Source of the DNA: Bin18 sp965242795
GTDB taxonomy: Bacteria > Desulfobacterota > Binatia > Bin18
Length of the DNA: 64,000 bases
Assembly: GCA_965242795.1 (NCBI GenBank)
Contig: OZ251505.1
Location: 2,666,001-2,730,000 of the forward strand
Reading direction: 5' to 3'
The position numbers and the translations under genes are program-made. Positions 53,048 to 60,500 of this stretch are shown piece by piece. Below the pieces are notes generated by a model. That model searched no databases and had not been told where the DNA came from. It was given only the letters and a program-made list of their open reading frames with translations. How positions within the stretch are numbered: position 1 is the first letter of the stretch; the number at the start of each line of letters is the position of its first letter.

Positions 53048-54727
53048 ATGAGCCGAGACGAGAATCTCGCCGTTGCCCAGTCGGTCGAATTGCAGCCCAT
53101 AGAAGACGTTGCCGCGCGCCTGTCCCTCCCCTCCGAACATCTCGAACCGTACGGCCGGACGAAGGCGAAGATCTCACTGGACGCCCTGCCTCCCGCTTCG
53201 TCCGCGGCGGAACGAGGCGGCAAGTTGATCCTCGTGTCCGCCATCAACCCGACACCCGCCGGCGAGGGCAAGACGACGACCACCATCGGCCTGGGCCAAG
53301 CCCTCACCCGGCTCGGCAAGAAAGCCGCGGTCGCGGTGCGCGAACCGTCCATGGGGCCCGTGTTCGGCGTGAAGGGCGGCGGCTGCGGCGGGGGCCGCTC
53401 GCAGGTGTTGCCGATGGAGGATATCAACCTGCATTTCACGGGCGACATCCACGCCGTGACCGCGGCGCACAATCTGTTGGCGGCCATGCTGGACGCCGCG
53501 CTGTTTCACGACACGCTCGACGCGGACGTGCGCCAGATCCGCTGGCGGCGGGCACTCGACATGAACGACCGCGCCCTGCGGCAGACCGTGATCGGCCTGG
53601 GCGGGCGGACGATGGGCGTGCCGCGCGAAGACGGCTTCGACATTACCGCGGCGTCCGAGGTCATGGCGATTCTGGCGCTGACGAGTGGCCCGCGCGACCT
53701 GATTGAGCGCCTGTCGCGCATCGTGGTCGGCTTCACCCGCGGGGGGGCGCCGGTGACCGCGTCCGACGTGCGGGCGCCCGAGGCGATGGCCGTGATTTTG
53801 CGCGACGCGCTCAAGCCCAACCTGGTCCAGACGGTCGAGGGGGTGCCGGCGCTGGTGCATGGAGGCCCGTTCGCCAACATCGCCCACGGCTGCAACAGCA
53901 TCCTGGCGACGCGGATGGCCCTCGGCCATGCCGACTACGTGATTACCGAAGCCGGTTTCGGCTTCGACCTGGGCGGGGAGAAGTTTCTCAACATCAAGTG
54001 CCGCGAAGCCGGCGTGTGGCCGGCCGCGGTCGTGCTGGTGGCGACGGTCAAGGCGCTCAAGATGCACGGCGGCACGCCGGTCGCCGAGGTGACCCGGCCC
54101 GACCTGACGACCCTCAAGCGGGGCATGGAGAATCTGGCCAAGCACGTCGAGAGCATCGGCGCCTTCGGCCTGCGCCCGATCGTGGCGGTCAACCGGTTTG
54201 CGGTCGACACGGAGGACGAGTTGCAGGCAGTCGTGGAAGAGAGCCGCGCCTTGGGCGTCGAAGCGACCGTCATCGACGTCTTCGGCCGCGGGGGTGAAGG
54301 GGGCCTGCCGTTGGCCGAGGCGGTCGTCAACGCTTGCGCGCAACCGGCTCCGACGCCGCAGATGCTCTACCCCTCGGACATGCCGATTGACGACAAGATC
54401 CGCACCGTCGCCCGACAGGTGTACGGCGCCGCGGACGTCAACTTGGCGCCGCGTGCGCGCACCGATCTGAAACGCATCAACGACTTGGGCTACGGCGAAC
54501 TCCCCATCTGCATGGCGAAGACGCAGATGTCGTTGTCCGACGATCCGAAGCGTTACGGCCGGCCGCGCGACTTCGTCCTGAACGTCCGCGAGATCCGTCT
54601 CTCCGCGGGCGCCGGCTTCTGCGTCCCGCTGACCGGCGACATGCTGACCATGCCCGGCCTGGGCGCCGAACCGGCTGCGGTCGGCATGCGTCTGGACGCA
54701 CAGGGCAAAATCTCCGGCATGTTCTGA
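53048..54727 (+). CDS. fhs: Formate-tetrahydrofolate ligase
   Basis: Fhs joins formate to tetrahydrofolate with ATP, feeding one-carbon metabolism. The 559-residue protein has the family length and motifs: PTPAGEGKTTTTIGLGQAL (about 68-87), EPSMGPVFGVKGG(G), DINLHFTGD(I)HAVTAAHNLL, FANIAHGCNSI and GFGFDLGGEKF. Start at ATG 53048 with a GGGAAAGGG-type site. No other one-carbon gene is adjacent. The gene follows 590 bases of repeat-rich gap, so it has its own promoter. Confidence 0.95.
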   Translation: MSRDENLAVAQSVELQPIEDVAARLSLPSEHLEPYGRTKAKISLDALPPASSAAERGGKLILVSAINPTPAGEGKTTTTIGLGQALTRLGKKAAVAVREPSMGPVFGVKGGGCGGGRSQVLPMEDINLHFTGDIHAVTAAHNLLAAMLDAALFHDTLDADVRQIRWRRALDMNDRALRQTVIGLGGRTMGVPREDGFDITAASEVMAILALTSGPRDLIERLSRIVVGFTRGGAPVTASDVRAPEAMAVILRDALKPNLVQTVEGVPALVHGGPFANIAHGCNSILATRMALGHADYVITEAGFGFDLGGEKFLNIKCREAGVWPAAVVLVATVKALKMHGGTPVAEVTRPDLTTLKRGMENLAKHVESIGAFGLRPIVAVNRFAVDTEDELQAVVEESRALGVEATVIDVFGRGGEGGLPLAEAVVNACAQPAPTPQMLYPSDMPIDDKIRTVARQVYGAADVNLAPRARTDLKRINDLGYGELPICMAKTQMSLSDDPKRYGRPRDFVLNVREIRLSAGAGFCVPLTGDMLTMPGLGAEPAAVGMRLDAQGKISGMF

Positions 54728-54754
54728 ACAGCGCCACCTCACCACACGCAGTCT

Positions 54755-54857
54755 GTAGGTCGGATTAGCCGGAGGCGTAATCCGACATCTTCGTTCCGCT
54801 GCTCGCCCCGTGACCTCCCCGCCCCACGTCGGATTACGCTTCGCTAATCCGACCTAC
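54755..54857. repeat. Head-to-head pair of REP-like palindromes, family A
   Basis: Unit one (54755-54786) reads GTAGGTCGGATTAGCCGG and continues to GTAATCCGAC. Unit two (54828-54857) is GTCGGATTACGCTTCGC followed by TAATCCGACCTAC, the same unit as at 3262 in the other sense. A REP pair in opposite orientation downstream of a gene resembles a BIME. It lies in the 257-base gap between fhs and the convergent glycosylase. A TGAGCTTGTCGAAGGGTGAGG unit follows at about 54880. Confidence 0.78.
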
Positions 54858-54984
54858 ATCCTAATTCCCTTCCCCCGGCCCCTGAGCTTGTCGAAGGGTG
54901 AGGAGGAGGGTTAAGGTGGGGGCCGGCCAGAGATAACCCGCCCCCGTACCCATAACCTTTTCTTCATTGATCCGCCGGCGAACT

Positions 54985-55914
54985 TCACTTGGCGGGGTTG
55001 CGCGAAGCCAACTCGGCGTAGCAGTACACGAGCGCCAGTCCGCGGTAGGGCCGCCAACGTTCCGCGAACGTGCGCATTTCCGCCTCGGGCGCCTTATCGG
55101 CTTTGCCCAACATGCCCTTGGCGAAGTATTTCACTACGCCCAGGTCGCCGGCCGGAAACGTGTCGGCGCGCGCCAAGCCGCGCATCAGCGCGGTTTCCGC
55201 GGACCAGCGCCCGATGCCCTTGATGGCGGTCAGCCGCTCGACGGCTTCTTCGTCCGACACACCGGCCCACTCCGCAGCGGTATCCGGGAATCCCGATTTT
55301 GCGGCGAACGTCTCGCCGAGCCGGACCAGCGTCCCCGCCTTGGCATTGCTCAACCGGAAGGCGCGCATGTCCTCCACGCTCCGGTCGGCGAAGCGGCTCG
55401 GCTCTGGAAAGGCGTAATACGTGCGTCCCCCGTACCGCCATTTGCGGCCGAAGGTTTCGACCAGTTCCTTCTTGATCGAATAGGCGAACGTCAGGTTCAC
55501 TTGTTGTGACAATACCGCCATGACCAGCGCCTCGAACAGCGTCGGGCTGGAGGTAATGCGCAACCCGCGGAAGCGGCGCACCAGCGGGGCGAGCATGTCG
55601 TCTTTGCGCGCTAGGCGGTAGAACGGGTTGAGATTGAGGTCGGTACACAGCATGTGACGCAACTGCGCCTCGAATGCTTCCACTTTCAGCGCGGCCTTCG
55701 ACGGGCTGTGGAGTTCCACAGCCAGCCGCGGCTTTGCCACGCTGCCGGCGTCCGTCACCGTAGCGAGCGCGAGTTGGCGGCCCGCTGCGAGCAGGCGGCG
55801 ATACCGCTTTCCTTCGACCAGATCGACGTTCTCGCTGGCAAAGCGCATGAAGCGTGCCGCGGTGAAGTGGAAAGAATACGGGGCGCGGGGGACGATCTCG
55901 AAGGTGTGAGTCAT
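54985..55914 (-). CDS. DNA-3-methyladenine glycosylase II-like (AlkA/HhH-GPD)
   Basis: The 309-residue base-excision repair enzyme removes alkylated bases from DNA. The C-terminal half holds the helix-hairpin-helix LTAIKGIGRWSAETALMRGL (about 223-242), then the catalytic aspartate in FPAGDLGVVKYF. The N-terminal third is an AlkA-like mixed domain (FMRFASENVDL). HhH spacing and the FPAxDLG motif place it with AlkA rather than Nth or MutY. No Fe-S cysteines. Start at ATG 55914; the ribosome site is poor. Convergent with fhs. Confidence 0.87.
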   Translation of the reverse strand: MTHTFEIVPRAPYSFHFTAARFMRFASENVDLVEGKRYRRLLAAGRQLALATVTDAGSVAKPRLAVELHSPSKAALKVEAFEAQLRHMLCTDLNLNPFYRLARKDDMLAPLVRRFRGLRITSSPTLFEALVMAVLSQQVNLTFAYSIKKELVETFGRKWRYGGRTYYAFPEPSRFADRSVEDMRAFRLSNAKAGTLVRLGETFAAKSGFPDTAAEWAGVSDEEAVERLTAIKGIGRWSAETALMRGLARADTFPAGDLGVVKYFAKGMLGKADKAPEAEMRTFAERWRPYRGLALVYCYAELASRNPAK

Positions 55915-56055
55915 GGAGGGATGGCTTTCCGTTCAACCGAAGGACGGCTTCGACACGTCGGAGACCATTCCCGTCAGGTCGGTCTAATCCGACGCTTGTT
56001 GTAGTGATGGAAACACTCGTGCAGGTGTTCCCCCGGTCCCGCTACGAACGGGAAT

Positions 56056-56358
56056 TCATATCTGCTCCGGGTTTTTTCCGTCGGGCCGGGGGCTGCTCGT
56101 GCGGCGGATCAGTTCGGTCAAGGCGACCATGCTCTCGGCGTGACGCTGTTCGGCGGCGGCCGCGGCCACATCCATTTCGGCCCGACGTTGCTCGGTTCCC
56201 TGGCGCATGAGGCGGAAGCCGTACAGCACCAAGCCGGAGGACACGGCAAGCGTGAGCGCGCTGAAGACGATTTGCCAATAGGCCACGGTCAGAGCCGCTT
56301 CCTCCAACGCGAGACTGGCCTGTTGTACAGCCAAGCTGGCGGTTTCGTATTCGGTCAT
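56056..56358 (-). CDS. Small single-pass membrane protein
   Basis: The 100-residue protein starts at MTEYETASLAVQQASLALE with a strong GAGGAGA site. One hydrophobic helix (IVFSALTLAVSSGLVLYGF, about 30-48) is followed by a charged helix rich in Glu, Arg and Ala (EQRRAEMDVAAAAAEQRHAES). The Pro/Lys-rich tail ends at EQI. This is a common design for small envelope or regulatory membrane proteins, but it matches no family I know. It is preceded by 199 bases without a gene and may be monocistronic. Confidence 0.65.
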   Translation of the reverse strand: MTEYETASLAVQQASLALEEAALTVAYWQIVFSALTLAVSSGLVLYGFRLMRQGTEQRRAEMDVAAAAAEQRHAESMVALTELIRRTSSPRPDGKNPEQI

Positions 56359-56557
56359 GGTTTCTCCTCGGGGGTCGGGACTTCTGTCGGGGAACGGCCG
56401 TTTTCGCACAGGGACGGCAATTTTATTCTTCAATGGACGGAAAGAATCTGGCCGAAGAGATACGGGCACTATCCGGAAACGTCGAAACCGAGATAATAGC
56501 GGCGGAAGACTTCATGGAAATCGCCCCCTAGCACTCGGGCAACCCGCTTCGGACAAC

Positions 56558-57304
56558 TCACGCCTCCCGTTCGACGAATTCACGGATCATGCGGGAGTAC
56601 TTTTCCCAGCCCCGGGCGCGGTTGCGGGTTTTGTCAAAATCGCGCTGCCCGTTGAACCTGCCCCAGCAGGCCGGATGATAAGTGTGCAGCCAGAAAACCC
56701 CGCGGCCGTCCATCCCGATTTTCGAGGCATACCCGTCAAAGCTCTCGAGAGTCTCGTACAGCGATTCCACGGCCTTTTTCGCCTCCGCTCCCTGGGTGAC
56801 CAGAATGTCCGGGCGGAGTATCGCCAGTTCTCCCCGAAGGTATTCCCTGCAGTTTCCGAACAGAACGGGGGAGGCTTTCTTCCTGCCGGGCCTGTTCATG
56901 CAGCACTTGGCGGAATTGGCGTGCGCGAAGTATCTCTTCGCGTCCTCGAGCCTGATGCCGGGGTCAAATCCCCGAAATACGTACCACGCGAGCTCGTGCG
57001 TCCTGTACCAGTGTTTATGCCTGGGAAGCGCGGAAACATCCCTTTCCGTTTCGTTCTGCCTGCGCACGGCTTCGGGCAGTCTGTTTCCGTCGTTTTCGTC
57101 CCCGGATCCCGAATCGAGCGACAGAAACAGAAGCCGCGGCAGGTCGCGCCGTTCGTATCCGGTGCTTACGAACGTGGACTTCGGACCGGTGAATTCCGCA
57201 CAGTCGCCCCCGCATTGCTCCTTGTGGGAACAGGTGAAGGAAGTGGAGAGAATTCCGTTGTCTTCGTAGTAACGGTAGAGATCTCGAAGCATGGTCTCCG
57301 ACAT
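56558..57304 (-). CDS. Uracil-DNA-glycosylase-like Cys-rich protein
   Basis: The 248-residue protein carries an N-terminal CSHKEQCGGDC cluster (three cysteines) and a later CCMNR and GNCREYLRGELAILRPDILVTQGAEA stretch, then HTYHPACWGRFNG. The central fold pattern (LRPDIL, VTQG, HPA) resembles family 4/5 uracil-DNA glycosylases, some of which hold an Fe-S cluster with spaced cysteines. The classic active-site motif GEAPG is not visible, so the enzyme activity is uncertain. It reads in the same direction as the CaiB-type gene, with 17 bases between them. Confidence 0.55.
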   Translation of the reverse strand: MSETMLRDLYRYYEDNGILSTSFTCSHKEQCGGDCAEFTGPKSTFVSTGYERRDLPRLLFLSLDSGSGDENDGNRLPEAVRRQNETERDVSALPRHKHWYRTHELAWYVFRGFDPGIRLEDAKRYFAHANSAKCCMNRPGRKKASPVLFGNCREYLRGELAILRPDILVTQGAEAKKAVESLYETLESFDGYASKIGMDGRGVFWLHTYHPACWGRFNGQRDFDKTRNRARGWEKYSRMIREFVEREA

Positions 57305-57321
57305 CGGCCGCGAAAGCGAGG

Positions 57322-58542
57322 CTAGATCACTTCCTGTTCCCGCAGCTTGGCGACGTCGTCCCAGGTGTAACCGAGGTGCTCGGTCAGGATCATTTCGGTG
57401 TGTTCGCCGAACTCGGGCGCGGCGCCCTTGGGGTCGCCCGGGGTCTTGCTCAGGCGGACGGGGACGCCGACGACCTGGGTCGGGCCGATGCGCGGGTGGT
57501 CGTAATCGACCAGGTAGTCGTTGGCCAGCATCTGCTCGTCCTCGGGCAGGTCGGCGATGCCGTTGACGACCGTGTAGATGAAGTCGCCGCCCGCCTTGAG
57601 CGCCTCCATCCATTCCGCGCGCGGCTTGGCCGCAAACGCTGCGTCGAGGATGGGAATCAGTTCGCGGGCGTGCTCGGCGCGGGCGCTCATCGTGGTGAAG
57701 CGCTGGTCCGCTGCCACGTGCTCGACGCCCAGCACCTTGCAGAAGTCGTCCCAATAGCGATCTTGCTGCGGCATGGCGAGACAGATCCATTTGCCGTCGC
57801 CGCAGCGGTAGTGGTTCCAGAGCGGGCTCGGGGCCGCGGCGCGCGGCATGCGTTTGAACTCCTGGCCCAGCATGGCGCGGCAGGCCACGTTGAGCCCCTG
57901 CAGCGCGGTCATGCTGCCGAGATGCGAGATGTCCACCTCCTGGCCGACGCCGTGTTGCTGGCGCGCGAGCAACGCCGCCATGACGCCGTAGGCCAGCATG
58001 ATGGCGCCCATCTGGTCGGCGATGCCGCCGGCGATCGCTAAGGGGTCCATGTCCGGCTCGCCCACCGCCGTCATGATGCCCGACCGCGCCAAGCCCATGT
58101 AGTCGAACGAGGGCTCGCCCGAGTCCGGCCCGACCGGCCCGTAGCCCGTGGCGCTGGCGTAGATGATCCGCGGGTTGCGCTCGGACAGGGCGCGGTAGCC
58201 GATGCCCAGCTTGTCGGCCACGCCCTTGCGGAAATTCTGGACGAACACGTCGGACTTTTCGGCGAGTTTAAAAACGATCTCCTTGGCTTCGGGTTTCTTC
58301 AGGTCGAGCGTCAGGCTTTTCTTATGGCGGTTGTTGGCCTCGAAGTAGAAGTTCGGCCCGCCGTCCTCGGCACCGATCAGTGCGCCGGCCACACGCATGA
58401 TGCCGCGGCCCGGGTCGCCGCCGACCCGCTCTTCGATCTTGATGACTTCGGCGCCCAGGTCGGCCAGCATCATGGTCGAGACCGGCCCCTGCTGCCAGAT
58501 CGTCCAGTCGATGATGCGAATCCCGTCGAGCGGTTTGTGCAT
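57322..58542 (-). CDS. CaiB/BaiF family (class III) CoA-transferase
   Basis: The 406-residue CoA-transferase starts at ATG 58542 with a GAGGGGAGA site. Motifs are LDGIRIIDWT at the N-terminus, MLADLGAEVIKIE, VDVFVQNFRKG(V), and SFDYMGLARSGIM (about 150), the last spanning the region of the catalytic aspartate, then the small domain. Such enzymes move CoA between carboxylic acids (formyl-CoA, succinyl-CoA, crotonobetaine or bile-acid types). The substrate cannot be fixed here. It may work with the thiolase and carboxyltransferase genes in beta-oxidation-like routes, but they are unlinked. Confidence 0.9.
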   Translation of the reverse strand: MHKPLDGIRIIDWTIWQQGPVSTMMLADLGAEVIKIEERVGGDPGRGIMRVAGALIGAEDGGPNFYFEANNRHKKSLTLDLKKPEAKEIVFKLAEKSDVFVQNFRKGVADKLGIGYRALSERNPRIIYASATGYGPVGPDSGEPSFDYMGLARSGIMTAVGEPDMDPLAIAGGIADQMGAIMLAYGVMAALLARQQHGVGQEVDISHLGSMTALQGLNVACRAMLGQEFKRMPRAAAPSPLWNHYRCGDGKWICLAMPQQDRYWDDFCKVLGVEHVAADQRFTTMSARAEHARELIPILDAAFAAKPRAEWMEALKAGGDFIYTVVNGIADLPEDEQMLANDYLVDYDHPRIGPTQVVGVPVRLSKTPGDPKGAAPEFGEHTEMILTEHLGYTWDDVAKLREQEVI

Positions 58543-58603
58543 GATCTCCCCTCCCTCTGCGGTGCGAGGTGGCCGGACTGTACCACAGCCGGCGAGCCGC
58601 TGC

Positions 58604-58629
58604 GTAGGGGCAGGCCCCCGTGCCTGCCC
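58604..58629. repeat. Dispersed GC-rich palindrome, family C
   Basis: GTAGGGGCAGGCCCCCGTG followed by CCTGCCC, close to the copy at 40216-40243. It lies in the 157-base gap between the divergent CoA-transferase and PHP genes. Confidence 0.6.
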
Positions 58630-58699
58630 TTCCCCGAGAACGCTCCCGACGGGCGGACACCCTCGAAATGCCCAGAACGATACGCTACGATCCCTCGCC

Positions 58700-59419
58700 A
58701 TGCGTATCGATTTCCATGTGCACACCACGCGCGGCAGTTCCGACAGCAATCTCGATCCGTTCGTGATGATCGACCAAGCGCACAAGATCGGCCTGGAAGG
58801 CATCTGCATTACCGAACACGACAACGCCTGGGCCGATCCGCAGGTGGACGACTACGCACGCGAACGGGGCGTGACCCTGTTTCAGGGGATCGAGGTCACG
58901 ACGGAATGGGGCCACGTAGGCGCCTTCGGCCTCGACCGCTACGTGGGCGGCATATACAAGGTCGGGGAGTTGCGCCGCGTGATCGACGAAGTCGGCGGGT
59001 TTCTGATCGCCAACCATCCGTTCCGGTACAAACTGGACCCGCGCTTTTCGTCCATCCACCGGACCGAGCCGATTGACGCGCAGGACCCGGCCTCGGGCAG
59101 CAAGGCGCTGGAACTGCTGGAGTACGTGGACGCCATCGAAGTCGTGAACGGGGCGTGTTCGGAAGACGAGAACGGCTATGCCCAAGCCGTGGCCGAGCAC
59201 GTCGGCTGCAAGCGGGTCGGCGGTAGCGACAGCCATTCCGCCTCCTCGATCGGCTGTGCGGTGACGGTCTTCGAGCGGGCGCTGTCCACGACGCGCGAAC
59301 TGATCGAAGAATTGCAGGCCGGGCGCTATCACCCCGGCCACGGGCTGCACACCGGCCGGCTGCGCGCGTTTCCCGAGTCCAACGTCCAGCCCGCCGCGGC
59401 GCCGCTCCCTGCGGCGTGA
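58700..59419 (+). CDS. PHP-domain metallophosphoesterase
   Basis: The 239-residue protein starts MRIDFHVHTTRGSSDS. It has the PHP metal-binding motifs: DFHVHTT, ITEHDNAWA, a conserved EVTTEWGHV, ANHPFRY and GGSDSHSASSIG. Length and motif order fit RnaseAM/TrpH-like PHP enzymes that hydrolyse phosphoesters such as 3',5'-nucleotides. The actual substrate is unknown. The frame is open upstream for 100 codons as CoA-transferase shadow. thiD starts 34 bases later. Confidence 0.87.
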   Translation: MRIDFHVHTTRGSSDSNLDPFVMIDQAHKIGLEGICITEHDNAWADPQVDDYARERGVTLFQGIEVTTEWGHVGAFGLDRYVGGIYKVGELRRVIDEVGGFLIANHPFRYKLDPRFSSIHRTEPIDAQDPASGSKALELLEYVDAIEVVNGACSEDENGYAQAVAEHVGCKRVGGSDSHSASSIGCAVTVFERALSTTRELIEELQAGRYHPGHGLHTGRLRAFPESNVQPAAAPLPAA

Positions 59420-59453
59420 CCTACCCGCGACCCTCCCCCGGCTCCCCAGGGAC

Positions 59454-60257
59454 ATGACCCCTGCCCCGCTTCCGCAGGCGCTGACGATTGCCGGCTCCGA
59501 CAGCGGCGGCGGCGCCGGTATCCAGGCCGACCTCAAGACCTTCATGGCGCGCGGGGTGTATGGGCTGAGCGTAGTCACCGCGGTGACCGCCCAAAATACG
59601 TGCGGCGTGCAGGCCGCGGTCGAGTTGCCGGCCGACTTCGTCGGGCAGCAGTGCGACAGCGTATTCGGCGACCTGCGCATTCGGGCCGTCAAGACCGGCA
59701 TGTTGGCGTCGGCCGCACTCGTCGAAGGCGTCGGCCGCAAGATCGACGAATATGGGGTACGGACGCTGGTCGTCGATCCGGTCATGGTCGCCAAGGGCGG
59801 CCACGTGCTGCTGCACGAAGCAGCGCGGCGGGTGCTGGCCGACGTGATGTTGCCGCGGGCGCTGGTCGTGACGCCGAACCTGCACGAAGCCGGTCTGTTG
59901 TCCGGCCTCGGAGAGATCACCGACCGGCCCGGCATGGAAGCCGCGGCGCGGCGCATCAAGACGCTCGGCCCGGCCTTCGTGGTGGTGAAGGGCGGGCATC
60001 TCGACGAGGACGCCTGCGACCTGCTGTTCGACGGAAAGAGCGTGCGCGCCTTTTCCAGCCCCAAGCTGGACACCGTCTGCACGCACGGCGCGGGCTGCAC
60101 GTTCTCGGCCACCATCGCCGCGGAACTGGCCAAAGGCGCATCGGTCGAAGCCGCGGTCGCAACGGCCAAGGGCTTCGTCACGCGCGCGATTGCCGCGGGT
60201 TTCCCTATCGGCCGCGGCCACGCGCCGCTCAACCATCAGGTCGATCTGTCCGGCTGA
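59454..60257 (+). CDS. thiD: Hydroxymethylpyrimidine/phosphomethylpyrimidine kinase
   Basis: ThiD phosphorylates hydroxymethylpyrimidine twice in thiamine synthesis. The 267-residue protein has ALTIAGSDSGGGAGIQADLKTF (about 9-30), VVTAVTAQNTCGVQ, KTGMLASA, VVDPVMVAKGGH, LVVTPNLHEAGLLSG, FVVVKGGHLDED and the ATP site CTHGAGCTFSATIAAELAKG. All ribokinase-fold landmarks are present. It probably shares a transcript with the PHP gene. No TPP riboswitch was recognised upstream. Confidence 0.95.
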   Translation: MTPAPLPQALTIAGSDSGGGAGIQADLKTFMARGVYGLSVVTAVTAQNTCGVQAAVELPADFVGQQCDSVFGDLRIRAVKTGMLASAALVEGVGRKIDEYGVRTLVVDPVMVAKGGHVLLHEAARRVLADVMLPRALVVTPNLHEAGLLSGLGEITDRPGMEAAARRIKTLGPAFVVVKGGHLDEDACDLLFDGKSVRAFSSPKLDTVCTHGAGCTFSATIAAELAKGASVEAAVATAKGFVTRAIAAGFPIGRGHAPLNHQVDLSG

Positions 60258-60500
60258 GACAGGCCACTCCGGTTCGGCCGAGTGCCGGAGCCGAGTCGCG
60301 GAATGGCGGCGTTCCGGTCTTGTCTCCGTTCTCCGCTGCCACCTCGTCCCCTCTCCTCGGCCCCTGAGCCTGTCGAAGGGTGGGGGAGAGGAGGAAGATG
60401 GAGAGTCCTTCCAGGGGGCGGGTTCGTCCAGGGAGGGCGTATTTTTTCACGTCTGGCTTGTAGTTCCGGGGCATCTCGCCTAGGATGGTAGGCTAGTTTT

